A DNA stretch of 34,614 bases from an uncultured Clostridia bacterium. Its GTDB lineage: Bacteria; Bacillota; Clostridia; Oscillospirales; Ruminococcaceae. The DNA lies in the NCBI GenBank assembly GCA_947625125.1, contig CANQNF010000029.1, positions 1 through 34,614 on the forward strand. Reading direction: 5' to 3'. The translations under genes were made by a program, and so were the position numbers. The notes under the pieces are model-generated. The model did no database searches. It saw only the letters and a list, made by a program, of their open reading frames with translations, and was not told the origin of the DNA. Shown here piece after piece: positions 21,993-29,651 of this stretch; position 1 is the stretch's first letter; every line of letters starts with the position of its first letter.

Positions 21993-22688
21993 ATGTCTGA
22001 TAGAATTTTGGTTGTAGATGACGAGCAGGATATAGCAAACTTGCTGGAAGTTTACCTGCGTAATGAAAACTACACCGTTTACAAATACTATTGTGCCAAA
22101 GACGCCTTGCAATGTATCGAAAACGGCGATATTGATCTTGCTATTTTGGATGTTATGCTCCCGGATATAAACGGTTTTTCTCTGTGCCAGCTTATTCGAG
22201 AAAAATATACTTATCCCATTATTATGTTGACAGCTAAGATCGAGGAAACAGATAAAATTACGGGACTAACATTGGGTGCGGACGATTATGTTACAAAACC
22301 ATTTCGGCCTTTAGAAGTAGTTGCCAGAGTAAAAGCTCAACTACGACGATACAAAAAATATTCCCCCACTGCAAATGCAGAAGAAAGTTCGTCGGAACTT
22401 TCATACAGTAAATTGCGGCTGAATATACTGACCCATGAATGTCTACTAGATGGTGAATCTATCACTCTGACACCAACAGAGTTTTCAATTCTCCATGTTC
22501 TTTTGGCAAATGCCGGAAATGTTGTAAGCGTTGAGGATTTATTCCATACTGTTTGGAAAGATGAATATTACTCAAAAAACAGCAGCACAATTACCGTACA
22601 TGTACGACATTTAAGGGAAAAATTGAAGGACACTTCTGATACACCCCAATATATTAAAACAATTTGGGGCATAGGCTATAAAATTTAG
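21993..22688 (+). CDS. VanR-like OmpR-family response regulator
   Basis: 231 aa. Receiver with acidic D9-D10, phospho-acceptor Asp53 in AILDVMLP, and Lys102 in ADDYVTKPFRPLEVVARVKA; the last segment and LRRYKK are like those of VanR. A winged-helix domain follows (about 130-230: LTPTEFSILHVLLANAGNVV, VHVRHLREKLKD, IKTIWGIGYKI). It should be phosphorylated by the VanS-like kinase two genes on and activate this operon and the ABC operon through the shared promoter pair. The ribosome binding site is AAAGGGG. Confidence 0.93.
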   Translation: MSDRILVVDDEQDIANLLEVYLRNENYTVYKYYCAKDALQCIENGDIDLAILDVMLPDINGFSLCQLIREKYTYPIIMLTAKIEETDKITGLTLGADDYVTKPFRPLEVVARVKAQLRRYKKYSPTANAEESSSELSYSKLRLNILTHECLLDGESITLTPTEFSILHVLLANAGNVVSVEDLFHTVWKDEYYSKNSSTITVHVRHLREKLKDTSDTPQYIKTIWGIGYKI

Positions 22689-22703
22689 TGATAGGAGCAA
22701 AAT

Positions 22704-23210
22704 ATGGGAAAAAAGTCAACCCGAATTGCGACGGTTTTTTTCTTGATTTATATAGCACTTTTGGTTTGGATAATTCTATTCAAATTGCAATTCTCAATCG
22801 CTGATTTAGATACAGTAAGAAGCGTAAACCTTGTGCCGTTTCATTACGACAAAGAAATTGGAGCAGCATTTCACTTAAAAGAAGTGATTGAAAATCTTTT
22901 GATTTTTGTGCCGCTGGGTATATATCTGCAAATATTGCTGCCTAAATCTAAGTTTCATATAAAGTTAATCATAATTATAGGAATATGCCTGTTGATGGAA
23001 ACAGTTCAATACATTTTAGCCATCGGACGGTCTGATATTACCGATCTCATTATGAATACAACGGGTGGGCTATTAGGACTTGCCATATATTGTATTGTGA
23101 CTCGGTTGCTTAAAGATCGGAAAAAGGCGGATAAACTGTTTTTATTTTTGGCTGTGGTTGTAAGTATTTTTATCATAGGATTGCTGGCATTTCTTTTATT
23201 GTTGAATTGA
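22704..23210 (+). CDS. VanZ-family membrane protein
   Basis: 168 aa with four membrane segments (about 9-30, 57-75, 88-105 and 145-166). The family signature is visible: NLVPFHY, then ENLLIFVPLGIYLQIL and ETVQYILAIGRSDITDLIMNTTGGLLG. VanZ of Tn1546 gives low-level teicoplanin resistance; chromosomal homologues are widespread and mostly unstudied. It lies between regulator (15 nt) and kinase (14 nt) genes, so it belongs to the two-component operon. Confidence 0.92.
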   Translation: MGKKSTRIATVFFLIYIALLVWIILFKLQFSIADLDTVRSVNLVPFHYDKEIGAAFHLKEVIENLLIFVPLGIYLQILLPKSKFHIKLIIIIGICLLMETVQYILAIGRSDITDLIMNTTGGLLGLAIYCIVTRLLKDRKKADKLFLFLAVVVSIFIIGLLAFLLLLN

Positions 23211-23224
23211 CGGAGGTGTTTCTA

Positions 23225-24289
23225 ATGAAAAAGGGAGGAATTATTACAGAAAAACGGATTGTCACGCAACTGTATCTTGCATTATTTCTATATACTGTAG
23301 CTGGCATAGCCCTAACAATGCTGGTTCAATTACTATTTCCTAAATTTGACAGCAGGATTTTGGCATGGCTCTATTGGCGGATAGATGTATTTTTAATTCT
23401 TTATCTGATAATCGGTTATATATGTATCTTTAACTATTACTGGAAAAAACCGTGGGGATATTTGGACGAAGTTATTTCTGCAACACAAACCATTTATGAA
23501 CAGAATGATCAAGTAGTATCTTTGCCAGACCCACTCAAAGAATTGGAAAATCAGCTAAACCAGATCAAAATGTCTGTTCTGCTCAGTAAACAGGCAGCAA
23601 AACAGGCCGAGGACAAAAAGAATGAAATTATTATGTATCTTGCCCATGATATACGCACGCCGTTGACAACGGTAATCGGTTATTTAAGTTTACTCCATGA
23701 AGCTCCGGATATGCCCGAAAAGCAAAAGGAAAAATATGTAAAAGTGGCTTTGGATAAAGCAGATCGCCTTGAGAAGCTTATCAACGAGCTTTTTGAAATC
23801 ACTAAATATAACGCGCATACCGTTGTGCTAAAAAAGGAAAATGTGGATTTACATTGTCTGCTTGCGCAGGTAATCGACGAAATATACCCGACACTATCCG
23901 CAAATGGTAACACGGCAATTTTTTCCGCAGATGATGGCTTATCTGTAAATGGAGATCCCGAAAAATTGGCAAGAGTGTTCAGCAATCTTTTAAGAAATGC
24001 GGCTGCATATAGTTATCCTCAAACAGAAATCAGTATATCAGCAAAGCGGACTGATTGTAATATTCAGATTATTTTTGTAAATCATGGAAAGACGATTGCG
24101 TCGGAACAGCTTGACAGTATATTTGAAAAGTTTAGCCGTTTGGATGAGGCCAGGCTTTCTGATACAGGCGGTGCCGGGCTGGGTCTTTCGATTGCGGAAG
24201 AAATAATACATTTACATGGTGGAACTATTACTGCTTCCAGTGAAAATGAAACTATATCTTTTGTAATTACATTGCCTGTTTCTCCTTAA
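23225..24289 (+). CDS. VanS-like sensor histidine kinase
   Basis: 354 aa. Two membrane segments (about 13-35, 52-74) with a very short external loop, so it probably senses the membrane or a partner transporter, like BceS/VanS. HisKA: MYLAHDIRTPLTTVIGYLSL with His141; N box VFSNLLRNAAAYSYP; G boxes GGAGLGLSIAEEII. The start ATG after CGGAGG is used; an upstream TTG is less likely. It pairs with the VanR-like regulator. Confidence 0.92.
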   Translation: MKKGGIITEKRIVTQLYLALFLYTVAGIALTMLVQLLFPKFDSRILAWLYWRIDVFLILYLIIGYICIFNYYWKKPWGYLDEVISATQTIYEQNDQVVSLPDPLKELENQLNQIKMSVLLSKQAAKQAEDKKNEIIMYLAHDIRTPLTTVIGYLSLLHEAPDMPEKQKEKYVKVALDKADRLEKLINELFEITKYNAHTVVLKKENVDLHCLLAQVIDEIYPTLSANGNTAIFSADDGLSVNGDPEKLARVFSNLLRNAAAYSYPQTEISISAKRTDCNIQIIFVNHGKTIASEQLDSIFEKFSRLDEARLSDTGGAGLGLSIAEEIIHLHGGTITASSENETISFVITLPVSP

Positions 24290-24308
24290 AACAAAGTAAA
24301 AACATAAT

Positions 24309-24374
24309 CTTAGGAATCTCTTAGGAAAATCCGTGCGAAATCTTTGAGATTAGGCTGCCCCTATTCGGTACAAT
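24309..24374 (+). promoter_or_regulatory. VanR-type promoter of the ABC transporter operon
   Basis: Direct repeats CTTAGGAATCT (24309-24319) and CTTAGGAAAAT (24320-24330), TTGAGA (24344-24349), 19-bp spacer, TACAAT (24369-24374). Repeat-to-repeat, repeat-to--35 and -35-to--10 distances are identical to those before the regulator gene at 21894-21959. The shared layout implies one regulator for both. Confidence 0.75.
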
Positions 24375-24419
24375 ATTACTGAACAAGGGCAGTTTTGCCT
24401 ATGCGAAAGGAGTAAATGG

Positions 24420-25307
24420 ATGGAACTAAAAATTGAACACATAAGTAAAAGGTTCAAAGATAAGACGGCTGTTGATGATGTTAGCCTTACTTTGACAACC
24501 GGCGTATGGGGTTTGTTGGGAGCAAACGGAGCCGGGAAAACCACTCTCATGCGGATGATTGCCGATATTATGACACCCAACAGCGGAACGATTTCCTTTG
24601 ACGGGAAAGATATTCACAAAATGGGAGCAGAATATCGCAATATCTTTGGTTTTTTACCGCAGGATTTTGGTTATTCCCGCGATTTCACGGTTAAGGATTA
24701 TCTGGAATATGTAGCCGCATTAAAAGATGTCCCGTATAAAGAAACTATAAAGAAAATCAATCATCTGCTGGATATTCTTACCCTGTCCGATGTGAAAGGA
24801 AAAAAGATAGCAAAACTATCCGGCGGCATGAAGCGCCGTGTAGGGATTGCACAGGCCATGCTGAATGACCCGAAAATACTTGTCATGGACGAACCGACGG
24901 CTGGACTTGACCCCGGAGAAAGAGTGCGGTTTAGAAACTTCATTTCTGAGTTTTCGCATGATCGCATTGTACTGATTTCCACTCATATAGTTTCTGACAT
25001 TGAGTATATCGCAACGCGAAACGCAATTATGAAAGAGGGAAAAATCGTTGATGTGGGAACAACCAATGAACTGATAAAACAGATTGAAGGCAAGGTATGG
25101 AGCTGCGTGGTTCCCGCGGAAAAAATGATAGAATATGAAATGCGTTTGCATATCATCAATCAAAGAAATGAAGATAACGACAGAATATCTATCCGCTATT
25201 TAGCAGAACAATCTGCAATCGACGGTTCGGTTACTGCCACACCTCGCTTGGAAGATTTATATTTGAGGTTGTTCCCGCAAGGTGGAATTGAAAAGGAGGA
25301 TATTTAA
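24420..25307 (+). CDS. ABC transporter ATP-binding protein
   Basis: 295 aa. Walker A LLGANGAGKTTLMR (about 31-45), Q-loop FLPQDFGYSRDF, signature LSGGMKRRVGIAQAM (about 134), Walker B ILVMDEPTAGLDP (about 153-165), H-loop STHIVSD. The C-terminal 75 residues are the usual extension of CcmA/bacitracin-type ATPases. It drives the permease encoded 1 nt later. Expression from the promoter at 24309 puts it under the VanR-like system. Role is probably antibiotic or cationic-peptide defence, inferred from context. Confidence 0.93.
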   Translation: MELKIEHISKRFKDKTAVDDVSLTLTTGVWGLLGANGAGKTTLMRMIADIMTPNSGTISFDGKDIHKMGAEYRNIFGFLPQDFGYSRDFTVKDYLEYVAALKDVPYKETIKKINHLLDILTLSDVKGKKIAKLSGGMKRRVGIAQAMLNDPKILVMDEPTAGLDPGERVRFRNFISEFSHDRIVLISTHIVSDIEYIATRNAIMKEGKIVDVGTTNELIKQIEGKVWSCVVPAEKMIEYEMRLHIINQRNEDNDRISIRYLAEQSAIDGSVTATPRLEDLYLRLFPQGGIEKEDI

Positions 25308-25308
25308 T

Positions 25309-26547
25309 ATGCGGCTTTATAGTCTGGAAATAAAACGTGTTTTAAAAGCAAAGCGCACCTTGATATTACTTGCGATTGCTTTGATAATGTCCATTGTTAT
25401 GGCTTATCTGCCAGTTATGTTTGAATCCATCAACCGTCCCAATGCAGACGGTACGATAACTGAACTAGATGGTATAGAAGCGATTCGATTTAAACGGCTA
25501 TATTATTCAAAGGTGTACGGTGAGGTCACACCGCAAAAAGTTGCGGACGCCTTGCAAAGCTATCAGAGTATTGTAACGGAATATGGCTCTCTTAATGATG
25601 TTCCCTTGGATATTTATATTGAGCATATTCTGGCCATCCGCCCATTAGTCAAAGGTCTAACAGAAGCATTTGGTGATCCTGTTACCGGAATAGCCGCCGA
25701 TCTTATGGAAATTGACCCGGAAGAAGTAGTACAGTCTTATTATGAGAAATGTGCGGCTCATTTGAATGATGTAATGAAAAATGAGCAAAAAGATTATCCT
25801 ACGGCATGGCAGCACGCAAACAAAAAATATGCAGAGCTTGAAAAACCGTTTCAGCTATACTATGGGATAAGCAGGGATGCTTTTGATTATGTTGAACTGT
25901 ATATTCTTGTCTTATCCATTTTGTGTATTGCTGTTGCGGCTCCCGTTTTTGCGGGTGAATATCAAACAGGAAGCGACAGTATTTTACGGTGTACGAAATA
26001 TGGGCACACCAGATTAGCCATCACCAAAGTAGCTGCTTCCAGCAGTATATTTGTTGTTGTTTTCGTTCTTGGAATGACAATTCATTTATTGATTTCTGAT
26101 TTGGCTTTTGGTACGGATTGCCTTAAATCCTCTTTCCAGATGTTGTTTTCAATTATCAATTTGCCAAACTTCAATTTAGGGCAATTACAGGTGATTCTGG
26201 TACTGGCAGGGCTTCTCTCACTGCTGGCAAGCATAAGTTTCACACTGTTCCTATCCGCTAAATTCAAGGACTCTCTAACAGTATTATTGATTTCTCTTGT
26301 TGTTTTGCTTATGCCTACGTTTGTCTATTCCGCTTTTGCTGGCGCTACCTGGGTTTCATCAGTTCTCCCTTCTGCGGGAATTGGTATGCAGAACAATTTC
26401 CTGTATCAACTTATCAATTTCAATTATCTGCATATAGGGGAAGTGAGTTTTTGGACACCATATATTATTTTGCTTGCTGCTGCGGTTGAAGTACCTGCTT
26501 TTCTGTTTCTTGCCGTTCATTCTTATTGTAAACATCAAGTAGCATAA
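25309..26547 (+). CDS. ABC-2 type permease
   Basis: 412 aa, after AAAGGAGG. One membrane segment near the N-terminus (about 15-35), a large external domain of about 160 residues, then five further segments (about 205-225, 243-262, 293-315, 325-347, 378-402). This is the ABC-2 layout with a big first loop. The sequence has no family-specific motif that names the substrate. With the ATPase it forms an exporter, and it ends the VanR-type operon. No terminator is visible straight after the stop. Confidence 0.88.
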   Translation: MRLYSLEIKRVLKAKRTLILLAIALIMSIVMAYLPVMFESINRPNADGTITELDGIEAIRFKRLYYSKVYGEVTPQKVADALQSYQSIVTEYGSLNDVPLDIYIEHILAIRPLVKGLTEAFGDPVTGIAADLMEIDPEEVVQSYYEKCAAHLNDVMKNEQKDYPTAWQHANKKYAELEKPFQLYYGISRDAFDYVELYILVLSILCIAVAAPVFAGEYQTGSDSILRCTKYGHTRLAITKVAASSSIFVVVFVLGMTIHLLISDLAFGTDCLKSSFQMLFSIINLPNFNLGQLQVILVLAGLLSLLASISFTLFLSAKFKDSLTVLLISLVVLLMPTFVYSAFAGATWVSSVLPSAGIGMQNNFLYQLINFNYLHIGEVSFWTPYIILLAAAVEVPAFLFLAVHSYCKHQVA

Positions 26548-26676
26548 AAACAAAAGAATGAATCATCTAATCATAGCTGTTAGGAAATTTTGAAAAGCCA
26601 ACAGATAATAGAACGAAACCGATCTAAAAGAAAATTAGCCTAATCCGCCGCACGACGGCAATCCGAAATATGATTC

Positions 26677-27123
26677 GTGCAAAGGAGTGGTTGTTATGGG
26701 AAAATAGTGATCCTGGAGGTAGGGGATGATGAGGAAGAACTGTTGGATCGTATCCTGGCTGTTGTTCATGGAAATGTAACGGCATTTGAACCCCAAAAGC
26801 AGGACTCATATTGCCTTGTGTTTCCCGGATTGTCCATAGACGGGCTGCATCATACAGTCCTATGCGGCGGCAGGGAGATAGAACTTACCCATGTGGAATT
26901 TGAGATCCTGTATCTGCTGGCGAAGTATCCGGGGATCGTGTTCAGTAAAGAGCAGATCTATGATGCTGTCAGGGGAGAGGCCGGCGATGGAGACGGCAGC
27001 ATCATCACGAACCATATCCACAACATCAGGGAGAAGATCGAGCCTGACCCAGCCCGCCCGGTCTATATCCAGACGGTCTGGGGCGTGGGATACCGTTTCA
27101 ATAGCGGAAAGAAAATTGAATAG
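26677..27123 (+). CDS. Winged-helix DNA-binding protein without receiver, probably frameshifted at its start
   Basis: About 148 aa from a GTG at 26677. The C-terminal two thirds (about 55-140) are an OmpR-type winged helix: CGGREIELTHVEFEILYLLA, KYPGIVFSKEQIYDAVRGEA, ITNHIHNIREKIEP, QTVWGVGYRF. There is no receiver domain. A good ribosome binding site (AAAGGAG, 26681-26687) and ATG at 26697 would read ATG-GGA-AAA-TAG. One extra G in the G3 run would give MGKIVILEVGDDEEEL in frame, so a one-base loss there is likely. Until that is settled it is either a short-start protein or an inactive gene. Confidence 0.65.
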   Translation: MQRSGCYGKIVILEVGDDEEELLDRILAVVHGNVTAFEPQKQDSYCLVFPGLSIDGLHHTVLCGGREIELTHVEFEILYLLAKYPGIVFSKEQIYDAVRGEAGDGDGSIITNHIHNIREKIEPDPARPVYIQTVWGVGYRFNSGKKIE

Positions 27124-27130
27124 AACAGAC

Positions 27131-27171
27131 AAAAAAGAAGTGGCCTGCCATACAGCAGGCTGCTTCTTTTT
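27131..27171. terminator. Bidirectional terminator
   Basis: GCCTGC (27143-27148) / GCAGGC (27155-27160) extended by AAAAGAAG / CTTCTTTT, with T-runs on both strands. It ends the winged-helix transcript and the convergent XRE gene. Confidence 0.85.
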
Positions 27172-27302
27172 TGCAAATATGTAGAAAGATGTAGAAAAAA
27201 TCAAGAGAAAATCCATATTTGCCGTATAAACTAATTTTATAGTAGCACAACAAGATATTAAGACATTAAACCTGAATGAAAAACGGACATTAAAAATTGT
27301 GT

Positions 27303-27656
27303 TTATAAAGGCTCTCTGTCCTGATGCTCGATCAGTGCCAGAGCGGTAGCAGTTAAGACGGCAAGGCTGTTTTCATGCAGCCGGGGCAACAGTCGGAGCA
27401 GTTCCTGGTAGGAAGGAGCATCCGGCAGAGCATTGTCGAAGAAAATGAGCTGGTCTGCAGACAGATTGAGAGTCCGGCAGATGTTATAGTAAACGCCCAG
27501 AGACGGAACGCTGCGGCTGTGCTCAATATCCTTATAATATGGGAGCGAAAGATCCAGCATTTCTGCAAAGGCTTCCTGCGTCATGTGCTGCTTTTTCCTG
27601 GCAGCTTTGAGCGCCTGTCCAAAGATCCGAGCATCGGTTAAGGATAGCATTGACAT
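27303..27656 (-). CDS. XRE-family transcriptional regulator
   Basis: 117 aa. The helix-turn-helix lies at residues about 10-65: FGQALKAARKKQHMTQEAFA, EMLDLSLPYYKDIEHSRSVP, SLGVYYNICRTLNLSADQLI, the lambda-repressor pattern. The C-terminal 45 residues are a helical extension, perhaps for dimerisation. The ribosome binding site AGGAGGTGATACC is perfect. Divergent from the sigma-like gene, with a 10-bp inverted repeat in the shared region (27686-27731): the normal position of a repressor that controls an integrative element. Confidence 0.92.
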   Translation of the reverse strand: MSMLSLTDARIFGQALKAARKKQHMTQEAFAEMLDLSLPYYKDIEHSRSVPSLGVYYNICRTLNLSADQLIFFDNALPDAPSYQELLRLLPRLHENSLAVLTATALALIEHQDREPL

Positions 27657-27685
27657 GGTATCACCTCCTAAAAGGAGTTTATTAC

Positions 27686-27731
27686 CATACTTTTTAGAAG
27701 TAAAAATGGCAGAAACATACGAAAAAGTATG
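27686..27731. promoter_or_regulatory. Candidate XRE operator
   Basis: The perfect inverted repeat CATACTTTTT (27686-27695) / AAAAAGTATG (27722-27731), plus a third CATAC at 27716, lie 30-75 bp upstream of the XRE start codon. Autoregulation and control of the opposite operon are inferred. Confidence 0.5.
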
Positions 27732-27953
27732 CTGATAGACTTCTTTTTGAGATTAGGCGGCAGTTAAGACCACTTTATTAAGCAGTAGAAAGGGGAAGAA
27801 AAGGGGATTCGGAAGTAAGGGGAATGACAGGAAGATTATTGATTGACAGAGGGAAAATACCAAAAAAAGCACGTTCTTCTTTTTGAACATTTATGCCTGT
27901 CATAGTAGGGAAATAACATATTTTTACAGAGCGCATAGACATACCTTTCATCA

Positions 27954-27995
27954 GGAGTGTGATCCGGAGTTTTTGACGGACTGCACTCCTTTTTT
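27954..27995 (+). terminator. Leader terminator with competing pairing, upstream of the sigma-like gene
   Basis: GGAGTG (27954-27959) pairs with CACTCC (27984-27989), followed by a six-T run. TGTGATCC (27958-27965), overlapping the left arm, can instead pair with GGATCACA (28003-28010), which would break the terminator. An ATG frame for the short peptide MPVIVGK (27893-27916) precedes it. A 70-codon frame from a TTG at 27883 crosses the same region; I cannot decide whether it is translated. Confidence 0.5.
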
Positions 27996-28041
27996 CTATG
28001 CGGGATCACATGAGGACACTGCTGGGCGCCGATGCCGGGCT

Positions 28042-28086
28042 CCCCCTTCTTTGTCCAGGAAAGAAAACGCAGGACAAAGAAAGGGG
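28042..28086 (+). promoter_or_regulatory. Hairpin covering the ribosome binding site of the sigma-like gene
   Basis: CCCCCTTCTTTGTCC (28042-28056) pairs with GGACAAAGAAAGGGG (28072-28086) with one mismatch, over a 15-nt loop. The right arm contains AAAGGGG, the ribosome binding site for the ATG at 28096, so the structure should hinder translation. Confidence 0.6.
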
Positions 28087-28095
28087 TGCGAATGA

Positions 28096-28545
28096 ATGAA
28101 AGAACAGTACAATGATTCCATACAGAACCGTTTCACGGCATATCTGGTGGCCGCTGTAGTCCATCGGCGGATACGGTATATGGAGCAGAAAAGAAAACGG
28201 ATAGACCATGAGAGGATACTGATGGATCTGTTGGAAAAGAATTACCTTGATTTTGACACACAGTTCCATGCTTATGTCAGTGAGAGGGAAAATGCAGTAG
28301 TACGGGATTGGGTGCAGTTTCGGGAGATCCTGGACCTTTTGGGCAGCAGAAAGCTGGTCCGCGCTGTGGAACGACTGAAAGAGAGGGAGAAGACGCTCCT
28401 TTTTGCCAGAGTGTTTGGAGAACTTTCTTTTACGGAACTGGCAGAAATGCTGGACATAAATCCGAAACAGGCGGAAATGGCGTATTATTATGTGGTACGC
28501 AAATTGAGGAAAGAACTGGAGGTGTGGATGAGGCATGGACAGTGA
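28096..28545 (+). CDS. Sigma-70-like regulator (Tn916 orf7-like)
   Basis: 149 aa. Region-4-like part near the C-terminus (about 85-145): LKEREKTLLFARVFGELSFT, ELAEMLDINPKQAEMAYYYV, VRKLRKEL, the sigma4 helix-turn-helix. The first half (HRRIRYMEQKRKRIDHERIL) is region-2-like and weak. Tn916 and Tn1549 families carry such a gene just before a small HTH gene, as here (10-bp overlap with the next gene). Overlapping frame with ATG at 28092 is not used. Confidence 0.85.
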   Translation: MKEQYNDSIQNRFTAYLVAAVVHRRIRYMEQKRKRIDHERILMDLLEKNYLDFDTQFHAYVSERENAVVRDWVQFREILDLLGSRKLVRAVERLKEREKTLLFARVFGELSFTELAEMLDINPKQAEMAYYYVVRKLRKELEVWMRHGQ

Positions 28546-28732
28546 CAGGACAAAATTTGAAGCGCTGCTCCTTCATGCAAAGAACGGGGATAAAAATGCG
28601 CAGGAGGAAATCTTTCGGATGTACCGTCCGTTACTGATCAAGAACGCTATGGACAAGAACCTGTTCGATGAGGATCTGTACCAGGAACTTTCGGCAACGC
28701 TGATCAGTTGCATCCGGACTTTCCAGATATAG
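28535..28732 (+). CDS. Small helix-turn-helix protein (Tn916 orf8-like)
   Basis: 65 aa, overlapping the sigma-like gene. LLLHAKNGDKNAQEEIFRMY, RPLLIKNAMDKNLFDEDLYQ, ELSATLISCIRTF: the plan of the helix-turn-helix 16 family (sigma region-2-like), usual partner of the previous protein in Tn916-type regulation. A hairpin at 28740-28772 follows its stop. Confidence 0.85.
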   Translation: MDSDRTKFEALLLHAKNGDKNAQEEIFRMYRPLLIKNAMDKNLFDEDLYQELSATLISCIRTFQI

Positions 28733-28739
28733 CAGCATT

Positions 28740-28772
28740 GCAGAGGACTGTTGTTTTTCGGCAGTCCTCTGC
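28740..28772. terminator. Perfect 11-bp hairpin after the orf8-like gene
   Basis: GCAGAGGACTG / CAGTCCTCTGC with an 11-nt loop. There is no T-run, so termination would be weak or factor-dependent. Confidence 0.55.
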
Positions 28773-28787
28773 GTATAAAATAATGCG

Positions 28788-28908
28788 TCGCAAAAGGTAT
28801 GCCTTTAGAGACGGCAGCGGAAGCAGGTTTTTTTACCTGTTTCCCTGTCGCAAAAGGCATCAGAACGGGACTGCGACATCGCAAAACGGAAGCAATACCT
28901 TTTGCGAT
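28788..28908. promoter_or_regulatory. Res-like resolvase binding cluster
   Basis: TCGCAAAAGG(T/C)AT at 28788-28800 and 28848-28860 (60 bp apart), TCGCAAAA at 28879-28886 and its complement TTTTGCGA at 28900-28907. The last two frame a 29-bp subsite of the size resolvase dimers bind. Another pair, TGTCGCA (28846) and TGCGACA (28872), frames a second. The cluster sits right before the resolvase gene, the usual position of a res site. Confidence 0.6.
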
Positions 28909-28932
28909 ACTTTACGAAAGGGGTGTGTCGGA

Positions 28933-29597
28933 ATGGCAGCAAAGAAGTTCGGCTATGTAAGGGTATCCACCCAGGAACAGAATCCGGAGAGGCAGATACG
29001 ATATCTGCAGGAGGTGGAAGGCATTGATGAGAGGGATATATATGTTGAGAAAAGGTCTGGAAGACAGTTCGAGCGCCCGGTCTACCGGTCCCTGGTGGAT
29101 AATATCCTTCGGGCAGGGGATCTGCTGGTGGTGACGGAACTGAAGCGTTTTGGAAGAAACTATCAGGAAATCTATCGGGAATGGTATCATATCACAAAAG
29201 AGATCGGAGCTGACATCAAAGTAACCTCCATGCCTATTCTGGATACTACCCAGTCAAAAGAACTGGTGGGTCAGCTGGTAACGGACATTGTGCTGGCTAT
29301 CTTCGCTTATGTTGCGGAGGAAGCCAAGCCCACCGGGGGGGTGGGCTGAGTGAGCGGCATGAGCTGCAGCGCCAGGGGATTGAGGTGGCTAAAAGCAACG
29401 GCGTACATCTGGGGAGACCGCGCATCGAGTTCCCGGATGGATGGGCAGAATGTTATGCGGAATGGAAAGACCATCGGATCACGGCACGGGAGGCTATGCA
29501 GCGCATGGAATTAAAGAAAGATAGTTTTTATCGGCTGGTAAAGAAATATGAGGGAAATGGGGATACGTCGGAACGTCCTTCCTGTAGAGGAGACTGA
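28933..29597 (+). pseudogene. Serine resolvase, interrupted by a 29-bp GC-palindromic insertion
   Basis: The first 130 codons are a normal resolvase N-terminal domain: FGYVRVSTQEQNPERQIRYL with the catalytic serine at about residue 12, DLLVVTELKRFGRNYQEIY and VTSMPILDTTQSKELVG. Then 29323-29351 is foreign: it ends the protein at 29349. The original frame continues at 29352 (ERHELQRQGIEVAKSNGVHL, GRPRIEFPDGW, a C-terminal helix-turn-helix TAREAMQRMELKKDSFYRLV) to 29597. A perfect inverted repeat 29327-29334 / 29340-29347 around five G makes up most of the insertion. The truncated protein has the catalytic domain but no DNA-binding domain. Confidence 0.88.
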
Positions 29598-29651
29598 AGA
29601 TCAATGCTGCTGGCAAATGTAGATAAAGCGAGTATATTTATGCTGATATAC

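Noticed and set aside
21993-26547. Complete vancomycin resistance operon
   Set aside because: Regulator, kinase and VanZ are van-like, but there is no ligase, dehydrogenase or dipeptidase gene (vanA/B, vanH, vanX, vanY).
27746-27758. Third copy of the VanR-type promoter (TTTGAGATTAGGC identical to 24343-24355)
   Set aside because: The CTTAGGA boxes and a -10 at the same spacing are missing, so shared sequence here is not a promoter copy.
27883-28095. 70-codon frame ending at the sigma-like start
   Set aside because: Only a TTG start, no ribosome binding site, and it crosses a terminator and a hairpin. Some of its text looks coding-like, so it is left open, not called.
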